A DNA stretch of 64,000 bases from Methanothermobacter wolfeii (lineage in GTDB: Archaea; Methanobacteriota; Methanobacteria; Methanobacteriales; Methanothermobacteraceae): NCBI RefSeq assembly GCF_025397995.1, contig NZ_CP104550.1, positions 1,082,001 to 1,146,000 of the forward strand, written 5' to 3'. A program made the translations under genes and the position numbers. This document shows positions 1 to 8,613 of this stretch, piece after piece (the stretch's first letter is position 1; each line of letters starts with the position of its first letter). The notes below the pieces were generated by a model. The model was not told the origin of the DNA. It was given only the letters and a program-made list of their open reading frames with translations, and ran no database searches.

Positions 1-1590
1 GACCTTCCAAGGACAAGGATAGATGATATCGACACCAGGAGCCTTGGTAAAACCGTGAGGATAGTGGGTGAGGTCATACAGATTCAGCAGACCTCCGGTC
101 CAACCATATTCACCATCTCCGATGAGACCGGCACCACCTGGGCCGCTGCCTTTGACGAGCCAGGTATAAGGGTATACCCCCATATACAGATAGGCCACAT
201 AGTTGAGGTTATAGGTGAGGTTAACCAGCACACCGGCAAGATCCAGATAGAGTCAGAGTCAATAGAACGCCTCATAGGTAAGGAGGCTGCCGAGGCCAGG
301 CGCCTCATAGACGAGGCCATAGACAGGAGGGCTGAGCCCGAGAGGAAGGACCTCCTGATTGAAAGCGAAACCCTTGAAAAACTGAGGCCGAAGATGGTTG
401 AAGCCGCCAAGGCCATAAGAAGGGCAATATATGATGGCAGATCCATACTGGTAAGGCACCATGCAGATGCGGACGGTATATGTGCGGGTGTGGCGATTGA
501 AAAGGCAGTTCTGCCCCTCCTGAGGGACCTTAACCCGAGCACGGACGCTGAGTGGCACTACTTCAAGAGGGCTCCCAGCAAGGCCCCCTTCTATGAACTG
601 GAGGACGTTGTGAAGGACCTCTCCTATGCCCTTGAGGACCTTGAAAGGCACGGCCAGAAGCTCCCCCTCCTCGTGCTCCTTGATAACGGGTCAACAGAGG
701 AGGACATACTGGCCCTTATGAAGGCCAAGATCTATGACATCGAGATCGTTGTGGTTGACCACCACTACCCCGGTGAGGTCCTTGATGGACGTGTGGACGT
801 GGATGAATACATTGATACACACGTGAACCCCTACCTTGTTGGTGGAGACTCCCAGATCACCGCCGGGGCCCTCTCGGTTGAAATAGCAAAGATGATAAAC
901 CCCGAGATCGCCGAGAGGATCCTGCACCTTCCAGGTATTGCAGCCGTTGGGGACCATGCCAGGTCCGAGGAGGCTGAATCCTACATTGAACTTGCTGCTG
1001 AACGCGGCTATGACCGGGAGGACCTTGAAAGGATAGCCGCCTGCATAGACTTTGAGGCCTTCTACCTGCGGTTCATGAATGGAAGGGGGATAATTGACAC
1101 CATACTTGGACTTGGAAGCCTTGATAAGCATAAGAAGCTTGTGGATGCCCTTTACAGGGAATATGAGAGGAAGGTTGACACCCAGTTAAGGGCGGCCATA
1201 CCCAACCTGAAATCAACTGAGCTCCCCAACGGCATACTCCTGAATGTCCTTGACGTTGAGAAGTACTCCCACAGGTTCACCTTCCCTGCCCCTGGAAAGA
1301 CATGTGGATTCGTCCACGACTACATGGTCCAGAAGCATGGTGAAGAAAGACCTATAATAACACTGGCCTATGGGCCTGACTTTGGGGTTATAAGGGCCAC
1401 GGATGCTGTTAATGAGAAATTCGAATTCAACCTCAATGAGATCGTATGGGAGCTGGCCGAGGAGATACCTGAAGCGGTTATTGATGGTGGAGGGCATGAG
1501 TGTGCAGGGTCCCTTAAATATGTTGAGGGCCTCTCAAAGAAGGTCCTTGGCGCCTTCGCAGAAAAGATTGCTGCTCTAAAGGAAGCATGA
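1..1590 (+). CDS. Archaeal RecJ-like DHH phosphoesterase/exonuclease, 5'-truncated by window edge
   Basis: The reading frame is open from base 1, and the GTG at 55 is only an internal candidate, so the true N-terminus lies upstream of the window. Visible order: an OB-fold-like segment at about residues 1-70 counted from position 55 (VGEVIQIQQTSGPTIFTISD), a helical linker, a DHH domain with HHADADG near residue 138 and VVDHH near 234, and a C-terminal DHHA1 domain with DGGGHECAG near 477. These are the metal and phosphate-binding motifs of RecJ-type single-strand nucleases. The layout fits the archaeal COG1107 group, which normally carries a DnaJ-type zinc finger ahead of the OB fold; that part would be outside the window. 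Likely role: DNA repair or nucleotide turnover. It converges on nth. Confidence 0.8.
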   Translation, partial: DLPRTRIDDIDTRSLGKTVRIVGEVIQIQQTSGPTIFTISDETGTTWAAAFDEPGIRVYPHIQIGHIVEVIGEVNQHTGKIQIESESIERLIGKEAAEARRLIDEAIDRRAEPERKDLLIESETLEKLRPKMVEAAKAIRRAIYDGRSILVRHHADADGICAGVAIEKAVLPLLRDLNPSTDAEWHYFKRAPSKAPFYELEDVVKDLSYALEDLERHGQKLPLLVLLDNGSTEEDILALMKAKIYDIEIVVVDHHYPGEVLDGRVDVDEYIDTHVNPYLVGGDSQITAGALSVEIAKMINPEIAERILHLPGIAAVGDHARSEEAESYIELAAERGYDREDLERIAACIDFEAFYLRFMNGRGIIDTILGLGSLDKHKKLVDALYREYERKVDTQLRAAIPNLKSTELPNGILLNVLDVEKYSHRFTFPAPGKTCGFVHDYMVQKHGEERPIITLAYGPDFGVIRATDAVNEKFEFNLNEIVWELAEEIPEAVIDGGGHECAGSLKYVEGLSKKVLGAFAEKIAALKEA

Positions 1591-1729
1591 AAAAACAGAA
1601 AATTTAAACACCTGATCCTGCGGGGCGAAGCATCCATCCCCTCCCATCCCTTAAAACACAATCCCCAATCACCGGACTCCATGACACCCATGGAACATGA
1701 AATTCACCAGCCCCTTAAAAATAGAATCC

Positions 1730-2407
1730 CTAATCAGCGGTAAGGTTCCTGTAGTAATCACAGTACTCTGCTATGGGGCACTCCTCGTGTCGTGGTCCTA
1801 TTGGTCTGCATATATCCTGACCGAACTGGACCATGAGGTCATTGAGCTCTATCCAGTATTCCTCGGGAATTACCTCCATAAGGGCCTTCTCGGTCTCCTC
1901 CGGGGTCTTTGTATCCACCAGTCCCAGCCTGTTTGATATCCTGTGGACGTGGGTGTCAACCGGGATTGCAGGTATTCCGAAGGCATAGGCAAGTACACAG
2001 TTTGCTGTTTTTCTCCCTACACCTGGAAGTTTCAGGAGCTCGCCGATATCATCAGGGACCCTCCCCTTGTACTCCTCAAGGAGTATCCTTGAAACCTCCC
2101 TTATCCTCCGGGCCTTAACATGGTAGAACCCTGCCTTTCTGATGAGCTCCTCAAGTTTTTCAAGGGGTGCGCTGGCAACATCCTCAATCGAGGGGTACTC
2201 TGAAAAGAGCCTTGCCGTTGCCTCATCTGTATTTTCATCACGGGTCCTCTGGGACAGTATGGTCCTTATAAGCACCCGGTAGGGGTCCCTGTCCTCGAAT
2301 ACCCTGGGGGAATAGATGCTCCTGAGGCCATCCATTATTCCTTCAATATCCCTGATAGGATCACCGAAAATTAGGGCTTCAGTTGAGTTTCTCGAGGAGA
2401 ATCTCAA
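1730..2407 (-). CDS. nth: Endonuclease III-type DNA glycosylase/AP lyase
   Basis: Base-excision repair enzyme removing oxidised pyrimidines and cleaving abasic sites. The helix-hairpin-helix [13 protein letters not shown] carries the catalytic Lys (GRKTA), and [13 protein letters not shown] carries the catalytic Asp. The C-terminal Fe-S loop reads C200-x6-H207-x2-C210-x5-C216 (numbered from the TTG at 2407), so His stands where the family normally has its second cysteine ligand. The start is uncertain: TTG 2407 overlaps the upstream GTPase gene by 29 bases and has GAAGGGCC ahead of it. An ATG at 2332 ([10 protein letters not shown]) would give about 200 residues, closer to typical Nth length. 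Probably co-transcribed with the GTPase gene. Confidence 0.9.
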   Translation of the reverse strand: MRFSSRNSTEALIFGDPIRDIEGIMDGLRSIYSPRVFEDRDPYRVLIRTILSQRTRDENTDEATARLFSEYPSIEDVASAPLEKLEELIRKAGFYHVKARRIREVSRILLEEYKGRVPDDIGELLKLPGVGRKTANCVLAYAFGIPAIPVDTHVHRISNRLGLVDTKTPEETEKALMEVIPEEYWIELNDLMVQFGQDICRPIGPRHEECPIAEYCDYYRNLTAD

Positions 2408-2834
2408 GGCCCTTCATAAGGCCTGTGCCCTCAGTTGCAACTGTTGGTATGACCTCAACTTCCCTGTCAATCTCCAGTTCAGAATCGTCAAGGTCCTGTT
2501 TGTTTGAGAAGACAACGTAGGGTATGTTTTTCTCTTCCAGTTCTGTCATTATCTCCTTCTCTGCAAGGGTGACTCCCCTTGAGTTGTCAACCACTATCAC
2601 CGCGGCGTCAAGGCCATGGGATATTATCTCAAGCATGAACTTGAACCTTTCATGGCCGGGGGTTGCAAAGAGGTGTATCTTCTCACCACCAACCATGCAG
2701 TTACCATAATCCAGTGCAACGGTTGTTCCATTGTATTCAACCTTGGTTATCCTGTCACAGAGCTGTTCAAGGGTGGTTGTCTTACCTGTATCATAATCCC
2801 CAAAGATTACAACCTTTGTTTCCTTTTTCTTCAT
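2379..2834 (-). CDS. Small Ras-like GTP-binding protein (COG2229 type)
   Basis: Predicted small GTPase of about 151 residues. Visible motifs: P-loop [10 protein letters not shown] near the N-terminus, a switch-II-like [10 protein letters not shown], and NKQD (G4). The family (SAR1/Srp102-related archaeal and bacterial GTPases, often linked to polarity or motility modules in bacteria) has no settled function in methanogens. I chose ATG 2834 (MKKKETK) because a TATA-like element at 2899-2914 would place transcription start near 2880, downstream of the longer start at 2897. GTGAG lies 9 bases ahead of ATG 2834. It overlaps nth downstream, suggesting translational coupling, although a functional link to DNA repair is not evident. 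Confidence 0.75.
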   Translation of the reverse strand: MKKKETKVVIFGDYDTGKTTTLEQLCDRITKVEYNGTTVALDYGNCMVGGEKIHLFATPGHERFKFMLEIISHGLDAAVIVVDNSRGVTLAEKEIMTELEEKNIPYVVFSNKQDLDDSELEIDREVEVIPTVATEGTGLMKGLEILLEKLN

Positions 2835-2898
2835 CTGAATCAACTCACAGATTCCATAATATCTTTTAAGTGTAACATCCAAAATATTTGTCGGCATC

Positions 2899-2914
2899 TA
2901 TTTTATATTTAATG
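2899..2914 (-). promoter_or_regulatory. TATA box for the GTPase-nth unit
   Basis: On the minus strand this reads ATTAAATATAAAATAG, an archaeal TATA-type element about 65 bases ahead of the chosen GTPase start at 2834. The expected transcription start (about 25 bases downstream) is near 2880, which excludes the longer start at 2897. Confidence 0.5.
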
Positions 2915-2947
2915 CCTAAGGAATGCCTTAAGGAGGGGAATGAAGGT

Positions 2948-4222
2948 TTAAAGCTCAGCTAACCTTAACCTGCAGCCAAGTGAGTTCATCTTCTCAATGA
3001 AGTCAGGGAATGATACGCTGAAAACATCACCATCCTTTATCCTTATACCCCTCCTGAGGCCTATGAGGGTGAATGCCATTGCAAGGCGGTGGTCTCCATG
3101 GGATTTAACTGTTTTTCCCGTGATATCACCCTGGATTATCATGCCGTCCTTAAGTTCTCTGACCTGGAGCCCGAGGGCTTTGAGTTCAGCCGCGCATGTC
3201 CCTATACGGTCCGTCTCCTTGTACCTTGCATGCTCAACACCCCTTATCTCAGTCCTGCCCTCTGCAATGGCGCCGAGGACCGCCACCGTGGGTAGGAGGT
3301 CAGGGGCGTTGTGGAGGTCTACGCTGACACCCTCAAGTTCACCTGTGGATGAAACCACAGCATGGTCATCTCCCCTCCTCACATCGGCACCCATATCCTC
3401 AAGGATGTCCAGTATCAGCATGTCTCCCTGTTTTGAATCCCTGAAGAGGTTCTGTATCCTTACTTCTCCTCCTGCAACGGCAGCCGCACCTGCAAGGTAG
3501 GATGCAGATGAGTAGTCACCCTCAACCGTGTAATCCACTGCCCTGTAGACCGATGGTTCCACGGTGAAGATGCCATCAGAGTAGCTTACAGGGACAGAGA
3601 ACCTCCCCATAACATCCAATGTCATGTCAACGTAGGGCCTGGATATGAACTCCCCCTCAACAGAGAGTTCAACACCCCCTGATAGGGGTGCTGCAATCAG
3701 TATGGATGATATGAACTGTGAGCTCACACGGCCATCAATTGAGGTTTCACCGCCCCTGAAGCCTCCCCTGACTATTATAGGGGGGAGTCCGTTCATCCTT
3801 GAGGACACTGCAGTGACGCCCAGGGGGCGGAGGGCATCCAGTAATGGCTGCATGGGCCTCTTTCTCAGTGATTCATCCCCTGTGAAGACGGTGTAGTTCT
3901 CTGCAAGGCCTGCCACCGAGGTCATTATACGGAGGGTTGTCCCTGAGTTCCCCACATCAATCACATCCTCGGGGGTTTCAAGGGCGCCCCCGCTCCCATG
4001 AACCACCCATCCTTGGGCCTCCTCATGGATCCGGACACCGAAGGCCCTGCACGCCCTCAGGGATGAGAGGGTGTCCTCAGATACCAGGGGATCGGCTATC
4101 ATGGACCGGCCCTCGGCAAGGGATGCTACTATAACAGCCCTGTGGGTGTAACTCTTTGATGGGGGTGCCTTAACAGTCCCTGAAAGACCCTCTGACCTTT
4201 CAACTATAAGATCCATCATCAC
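2948..4222 (-). CDS. aroA: 3-phosphoshikimate 1-carboxyvinyltransferase (EPSP synthase)
   Basis: Catalyses transfer of the enolpyruvyl group of PEP to shikimate 3-phosphate in the shikimate pathway. Motifs: KAPPSKSYTHRA at the N-terminus (substrate-binding Lys/Ser/Arg), DVGNSGTTLRIM (PEP site), EGDYSSASY mid-protein, RYKETDRIG (Lys-Glu/Arg motif) and DHRLAMAFTL near the C-terminus. The 424 residues match family length. Three consecutive ATGs (4222, 4219, 4216) follow AAAGGTGTG, so the exact start is ambiguous by two residues. The gene begins 5 bases after the valS stop, so the two are probably co-transcribed. aroK and aroQ are about 38 kb away in the same window. Confidence 0.96.
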   Translation of the reverse strand: MMMDLIVERSEGLSGTVKAPPSKSYTHRAVIVASLAEGRSMIADPLVSEDTLSSLRACRAFGVRIHEEAQGWVVHGSGGALETPEDVIDVGNSGTTLRIMTSVAGLAENYTVFTGDESLRKRPMQPLLDALRPLGVTAVSSRMNGLPPIIVRGGFRGGETSIDGRVSSQFISSILIAAPLSGGVELSVEGEFISRPYVDMTLDVMGRFSVPVSYSDGIFTVEPSVYRAVDYTVEGDYSSASYLAGAAAVAGGEVRIQNLFRDSKQGDMLILDILEDMGADVRRGDDHAVVSSTGELEGVSVDLHNAPDLLPTVAVLGAIAEGRTEIRGVEHARYKETDRIGTCAAELKALGLQVRELKDGMIIQGDITGKTVKSHGDHRLAMAFTLIGLRRGIRIKDGDVFSVSFPDFIEKMNSLGCRLRLAEL

Positions 4223-4227
4223 ACCTT

Positions 4228-6867
4228 TTATCTGACTATCTCTATGATGATCCCCTGTTGGTCCATGCTGAGGACATCCACCCTTTCCCCTCCGGTGCCT
4301 ATAACCTCCTTCCTGAAGGCCACATGCTCCATGGTGACCCTGTTTCCATTAATATCAACTTCACCATTTCTCTTAAGTTCCTCATAGATCTCCTGGGTGT
4401 CTGCCCCGGTGAGGTAGGATATTATTGCAGGGGCCTCCGACCTGAACTCGGGTCCTATCCTATCCATTCGGGGTGTGAGTTCAACTGCCCTCTCAGTTAT
4501 CTCAGGCCTTCCCTCTTCAAGTTTTATCTCGGCGATGTTCATTGTCCCTGCGATGTCCTCGAGGAAGGGTTCAAGCATCCCTGATACCCCATCATCCTCG
4601 GTGTAGATGGTGGCTGATTTCAGGGGACTGTTGAGGGGCATCTTGGATGATGATTTGAACCTCCTTATCTCACCTATAACCTCAACCGCCAGGTCGCCGC
4701 TGGCTTCAATTTCAGGGTCAACGAGTTCCTCCGCGTACTCGGGCCACTCTGAGAGGTGGATCGAACCCTCGTTGATATGCTGGTTGACCTCCTCTGTGAA
4801 GTGGGGTGTTACTGGTGCCAGGAGCTTCAGGCAGGTTTCAAGGACCGTCCTCAGGGTGTTCTGGGCCGCCCTCTTTGATTCAGGGTCGTCATCTGAGTAG
4901 AGTCTGTGCTTGACGGCCTCTATGTACTCATCACAGAAGTCATGCCAGATGAAGGACTGTATCCTGTTAACCGCCGGGGCGAAGTTGTAGTCTTCGAGGT
5001 AACCTGTAACATCCCCTACAAGGCCCATGAGTCTGGATAGTATCCACCTGTCAAGGGGGCCTGGCCTTGCATCATCCCTGTTTTCCCTGAGGTGTATGCT
5101 TATGAATCTGAAGGCGTTCCAGAACTTCCTCAGGAACTTGTAGCCGTATTTAACATCCTTCCATGCGAAGGGAACATCTGAGCCAGGGACGCTCCCTGCA
5201 GCCCAGAGGCGCAGTGCGTCTGCACCGTAATCCTCAAGGACCTCCTCGGGTGCTATCACGTTACCCCTTGATTTGCTCATCTTGTGGCCGTCCTCACCGA
5301 AGACCATACCGTTTATAACTATCTCACTGAAGGGCTTCTCACCTGTAAGTGCCATACATCTGAGTATGGTGTAGAATGCCCATGTCCTGATTATATCATG
5401 TCCCTGGGGTCTGAGGTCTGCCGGGAAGAGTTCCCTGAAGGATGGGTCGGGCCAGCCTGCCACTGCAAGGGGTGAGATGGAGCTGTCCATCCAGGTGTCA
5501 AGGACATCCTCCTCCCCCTCAAATTCTGTGGATCCGCATTCACAGACCATTTCAGGTTTTTCCCTTGTAGGGTCCACTGGCAGCATGTCCTCACTGGCAG
5601 CATGGACCCTTCCGCACCGGGTGCAGTACCATACTGGTATTGGTGTTGCGAAGATCCTCTGCCTTGAGATGCACCAGTCCCAGTCCATGGAACCAGTCCA
5701 GTTAAGGAGCCTTGTCTTCATGTGTTCAGGTATCCATTTCATCTCATCTGCAGCCTCTCTCACCAGTGGTATGAGTTTTTTGACTGCAACGAACCACTGC
5801 TTCTTGACAAGGATCTCTATGGGGGTCTTGCACCTCCAGCAGGTCCCCACATTCTGTTTCACGGGTTCCTTCTTCACAAGGAAGCCTTCCCTTTCAAGGT
5901 CCTCAACTATCTTCTCCTTACATTCGGCTATGGTTAAGCCCTGATATTTCCCTGCGGCTTCTGTCATGTAGCCCCTTTCATCTATGGCCTCTATAACATC
6001 GAGGCCGTGCCGGTTGACCCATGATACGTCCGTTTTATCCCCGAAGGTACATACCATGACAGCCCCTGTACCGAACTCGGGATCCACATCAGGGTCCTTT
6101 ATGAGTTTAACCTTCTGTCCGAAGATGGGCACCTCTATGGATCTGCCCTCAAATCCTGTGAACCTCTCATCATCGGGGTGTACAACAACGGCCACGCATG
6201 CTGCCATGAGTTCTGGCCTTGTTGTTGCTATCATTATATCCTCATCTGCACCATCAACAGGGAACCTGACATAGTTGAGGTTTGTCTCGTTTTCTGTGTA
6301 TTCAACCTCTGCAAAGGCTATTGCTGTTTCGCAGCGGGGGCACCAGTTAACAGGGTGGACGCCCTGGTATATGAGTCCCTCCCTGTACATCTTAAGGAAT
6401 GATAGCTGGGTCTTCCTCATGTACTCGGGGGTCATGGTGATGAATTCACGGTTCCAGTCCTGGCTGAAGCCCATGCGCTGCATCTGCTCCTTCATCGTCG
6501 CTATGTTTTCCTGTGTGAGCTCAACGCAGAGCCTCCTGAACTCATCCCTGGGTATGTCGCTCTTCCTTATATTGTGGGTCTCCTCAACCTTAACCTCTGT
6601 GGGGAGGCCGTGACAGTCCCATCCCTGGGGGAAGAGGACATCAAAGCCCCGCATCCTCTTGAAACGTGCTATTATGTCCATGTAGACCCAGTTGAGGACG
6701 TGGCCCATGTGAATTGAACCCGTAGGGTACGGTGGTGGTGTGTCTATTATGTACCTCGGTTTTGTCCCTGACCCCACGAAACGGTAGATGTCATCTTCCT
6801 GCCATTTCCTCTGCCATTTAGCCTCGTTTTTATGGTCGTAATCCTTTGGAATCTGATTATCGGTCAT
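4228..6867 (-). CDS. valS: Valyl-tRNA synthetase
   Basis: Class Ia aminoacyl-tRNA synthetase charging tRNA-Val. Signature [18 protein letters not shown] contains the HIGH-type motif [19 protein letters not shown] follows, and HKMSKSRGN is the KMSKS loop. Zinc-knuckle-like pairs are visible: [18 protein letters not shown], and CTRCG with CECGS. The [13 protein letters not shown] form and 879-residue length fit archaeal ValRS rather than IleRS. ATG 6867 follows GGGAGAG by 7-8 bases. The upstream region carries a duplicated palindromic TATA element shared with the divergent 119-residue membrane protein gene. A tRNA-Val gene (GAC) also lies in this window at 57229. Confidence 0.95.
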   Translation of the reverse strand: MTDNQIPKDYDHKNEAKWQRKWQEDDIYRFVGSGTKPRYIIDTPPPYPTGSIHMGHVLNWVYMDIIARFKRMRGFDVLFPQGWDCHGLPTEVKVEETHNIRKSDIPRDEFRRLCVELTQENIATMKEQMQRMGFSQDWNREFITMTPEYMRKTQLSFLKMYREGLIYQGVHPVNWCPRCETAIAFAEVEYTENETNLNYVRFPVDGADEDIMIATTRPELMAACVAVVVHPDDERFTGFEGRSIEVPIFGQKVKLIKDPDVDPEFGTGAVMVCTFGDKTDVSWVNRHGLDVIEAIDERGYMTEAAGKYQGLTIAECKEKIVEDLEREGFLVKKEPVKQNVGTCWRCKTPIEILVKKQWFVAVKKLIPLVREAADEMKWIPEHMKTRLLNWTGSMDWDWCISRQRIFATPIPVWYCTRCGRVHAASEDMLPVDPTREKPEMVCECGSTEFEGEEDVLDTWMDSSISPLAVAGWPDPSFRELFPADLRPQGHDIIRTWAFYTILRCMALTGEKPFSEIVINGMVFGEDGHKMSKSRGNVIAPEEVLEDYGADALRLWAAGSVPGSDVPFAWKDVKYGYKFLRKFWNAFRFISIHLRENRDDARPGPLDRWILSRLMGLVGDVTGYLEDYNFAPAVNRIQSFIWHDFCDEYIEAVKHRLYSDDDPESKRAAQNTLRTVLETCLKLLAPVTPHFTEEVNQHINEGSIHLSEWPEYAEELVDPEIEASGDLAVEVIGEIRRFKSSSKMPLNSPLKSATIYTEDDGVSGMLEPFLEDIAGTMNIAEIKLEEGRPEITERAVELTPRMDRIGPEFRSEAPAIISYLTGADTQEIYEELKRNGEVDINGNRVTMEHVAFRKEVIGTGGERVDVLSMDQQGIIIEIVR

Positions 6868-6922
6868 TTTTATTCTCTCCCTGCTATGGAAGTGTGAATC
6901 CTGAAAGCATCATATGATAATA

Positions 6923-7016
6923 ATTCGCTACCCAATCTTTATAAAGATGTTCGAATACTCTAAGTTGACAATATTCACTACCCAATCTTTATAAAGATGT
7001 TCGAATACTCTAAGTT
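6923..7016. repeat. Tandem 44-bp direct repeat carrying a palindromic TATA element in the valS divergent promoter
   Basis: Two copies, 6923-6966 and 6973-7016 (50-bp period), differ at one base (G at 6927, A at 6977). Each contains the perfect 14-base palindrome ATCTTTATAAAGAT (6935-6948 and 6985-6998), whose core is a TATA box readable on both strands. The left copy sits about 70 bases ahead of valS on the minus strand; the right copy about 70 bases ahead of the membrane protein gene on the plus strand. Each copy could therefore serve one of the divergent genes. Confidence 0.9.
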
Positions 7017-7065
7017 TGTAGAAGAATTGAGTTAAAGAGTTCCTGGAAGGAAATGGTGAATACCA

Positions 7066-7425
7066 ATGGAGTTAATATGGTTCTATATAGCCCTGTTCCT
7101 TGCAATAAGTGATGAGATACATACAAAGATACTCTGGAATGTGTTCTTTGACTTTTATATACTTTTAGCTGGAATCATCAAGGAGACGGTCTCATCAAAC
7201 ATACAGCTCTGGCTGGTCCATGAGGGCCTTGAGGCGCTCTTCCACTTCATCGTACTGTCACTTGTCTTTATATCGGTGGAGATAGGGTTCCTTGCGGCCC
7301 TGATTCACCTCGTCGTTGACCTTTACCATCAGGCCACCGGTGTTGATCATGGCTGGCTGTACCACAGGGCACTGCATTTCACCGTTGAATCCCTGTTCTT
7401 CATCATGATATTTTCAACACTCTGA
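7066..7425 (+). CDS. Small integral membrane protein, unknown function
   Basis: 119 residues, strongly hydrophobic, with about three membrane-spanning stretches: [11 protein letters not shown] near the N-terminus, [20 protein letters not shown] in the middle, and a C-terminal segment ending FFIMIFSTL. Conserved-looking polar residues sit at the membrane edges ([44 protein letters not shown]), so it is rich in His and Asp/Glu and might bind metal; that is inference only. ATG 7066 has GGTGA at the right distance. It is transcribed divergently from valS out of the duplicated promoter. I do not recognise the family. Confidence 0.7.
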   Translation: MELIWFYIALFLAISDEIHTKILWNVFFDFYILLAGIIKETVSSNIQLWLVHEGLEALFHFIVLSLVFISVEIGFLAALIHLVVDLYHQATGVDHGWLYHRALHFTVESLFFIMIFSTL

Positions 7426-7470
7426 TTCCTTATTTTAGCTCATCTAACAGAAAAAAGAAGGTTCCAGGGA

Positions 7471-8373
7471 TTATAATGTCTTCACTGCAAGGCTCACTGA
7501 CCCCAGGAGTTTCATTGATGGTATCCGTGGGATTGCTGATGCACCTATAAATTTTCCAAGGAACACCACATTGTCGGGTCTTCCGCGGTACCTTCCGATG
7601 AGCCTTCCACCATCAAAGCCTGCATACACCTTCATGGAAGTTGAATTTTCGCCTGCATGGACCTCATATGTGAGTATGTTCCTCCTGTTAACACCCCAAC
7701 TGTCAGTCCCAGCAGCATAAACGGCAGCCCTTGCCGGGTCAGTGCTCCAGCGTGAATAGTAACCCCTACGGTAGTATCCTGGACTGTTAGGGACACTTAC
7801 AAATTCACCGGGTTTCATCCTGAAGGTTGAAAGTCTTGAGTAACCCCTCCTGTAGATCGCAACACTTGTCTGTCCGCCGGATCCCCTTATAACGAAGTGT
7901 CCCATGCCTGCCCTCCTTACAAGGCTGTGGGCCCTCCCCATATCACAGGAGGTCACCCTGCCCTTTGCCATCATTTCACCGCCAAGGCGTTCAAGGGCAC
8001 GGTTTATCCATACTATATCCGGGCCTCCAGCCCCCATCATCCAGCCACCCTCGGCTATTACCGTGTGGAAGAAGTAACCGTTGGTTGTCTTGTATTCCCT
8101 GAGGATCTCCCTACCGTACCATACGTTCCTCTGGATGTTGAGTGTTGCTGCATAAGTCGAGTCCCTTCGGTATGCGAAGACCGCGCTGGTATCGTTAACA
8201 TTCACGATGACGGAGCAGCAATCTGAAGAACCCCTGAATGAATCATGGCGAGCTGAACCCGTCTTCCACTGGTGCCAGCTGGAGTTGGAGGAGGTGGACC
8301 CTTCAAGAGCCGATGCACCCAAAAGTCCTCCATAGAATATGAGAATGAAAATTAGAAGAAAACAGAGTTTCAT
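7471..8373 (-). CDS. Secreted protein of unknown function
   Basis: 300 residues with a clear signal peptide (MKLCFLLIFILIFYGGLLGA), followed by a Ser/Thr/Asn-rich start typical of exported proteins. The mature part is rich in Arg, Gly and Tyr (YRRGYSRLS, YYRRGYYSRWS) and has few cysteines (CC near residue 53 and one later). No enzymatic motif was recognised. ATG 8373 follows AGGGGGGGTG, and a TATA box lies at 8411-8423, so this is probably a single-gene transcript. Strong promoter, strong ribosome site and export suggest an abundant cell-surface or wall-associated protein. It could be lineage-specific. Confidence 0.7.
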   Translation of the reverse strand: MKLCFLLIFILIFYGGLLGASALEGSTSSNSSWHQWKTGSARHDSFRGSSDCCSVIVNVNDTSAVFAYRRDSTYAATLNIQRNVWYGREILREYKTTNGYFFHTVIAEGGWMMGAGGPDIVWINRALERLGGEMMAKGRVTSCDMGRAHSLVRRAGMGHFVIRGSGGQTSVAIYRRGYSRLSTFRMKPGEFVSVPNSPGYYRRGYYSRWSTDPARAAVYAAGTDSWGVNRRNILTYEVHAGENSTSMKVYAGFDGGRLIGRYRGRPDNVVFLGKFIGASAIPRIPSMKLLGSVSLAVKTL

Positions 8374-8410
8374 GAAAACACCCCCCCTTGTTTTCTTATT
8401 TATGGAGTTC

Positions 8411-8423
8411 CCCCTTTATATAG
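8411..8423 (-). promoter_or_regulatory. TATA box of the secreted-protein gene
   Basis: The minus strand reads CTATATAAAGGGG. About 25 bases downstream lies 8393-8395, leaving a leader of roughly 20 bases that contains the G-rich ribosome site. Confidence 0.6.
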
Positions 8424-8575
8424 TTGAGAAGTTATATGTTAACTCCCTGCAGGCCCACAGGAAACCTGTACCTGGGTTGATACTGTAATAGGGAAACCAT
8501 CAACAACAGCAGACACCTTGAATACAAAAATATCGGCAGAATAACAGCCGGGTTAATTATTTATTTGTATAGAAA

Positions 8576-8593
8576 TGATAAGTTAATTTATCA
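8576..8593. promoter_or_regulatory. Inverted repeat upstream of pheT
   Basis: TGATAA (8576-8581) and TTATCA (8588-8593) are separated by six bases, directly ahead of the pheT ribosome site. It lies where transcription would start if the AT-rich TTATTTATTTGTATAG just upstream is the TATA element. Possible operator, or chance in AT-rich DNA. Confidence 0.3.
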
Positions 8594-8613
8594 TACTTAC
8601 CGGAGAGACCACC

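Noticed and set aside
259-1691. Several minus-strand open frames of 94-152 codons across the DHH gene
   Set aside because: They are antisense to a gene with clear DHH and DHHA1 motifs, lack ribosome sites and have low-complexity composition; shadows of biased codon use.
2911-2935. Near-tandem AATGCCTAAGG/AATGCCTTAAGG upstream of the GTPase gene
   Set aside because: Only about 11 bases long, not clearly related to a gene end or promoter core; could be chance.
4228-6867. Isoleucyl-tRNA synthetase as an alternative identity
   Set aside because: The [12 protein letters not shown] and [13 protein letters not shown] motifs and the 879-residue length fit archaeal ValRS; IleRS would show a GPPYATG.HLGT-type motif and be longer.
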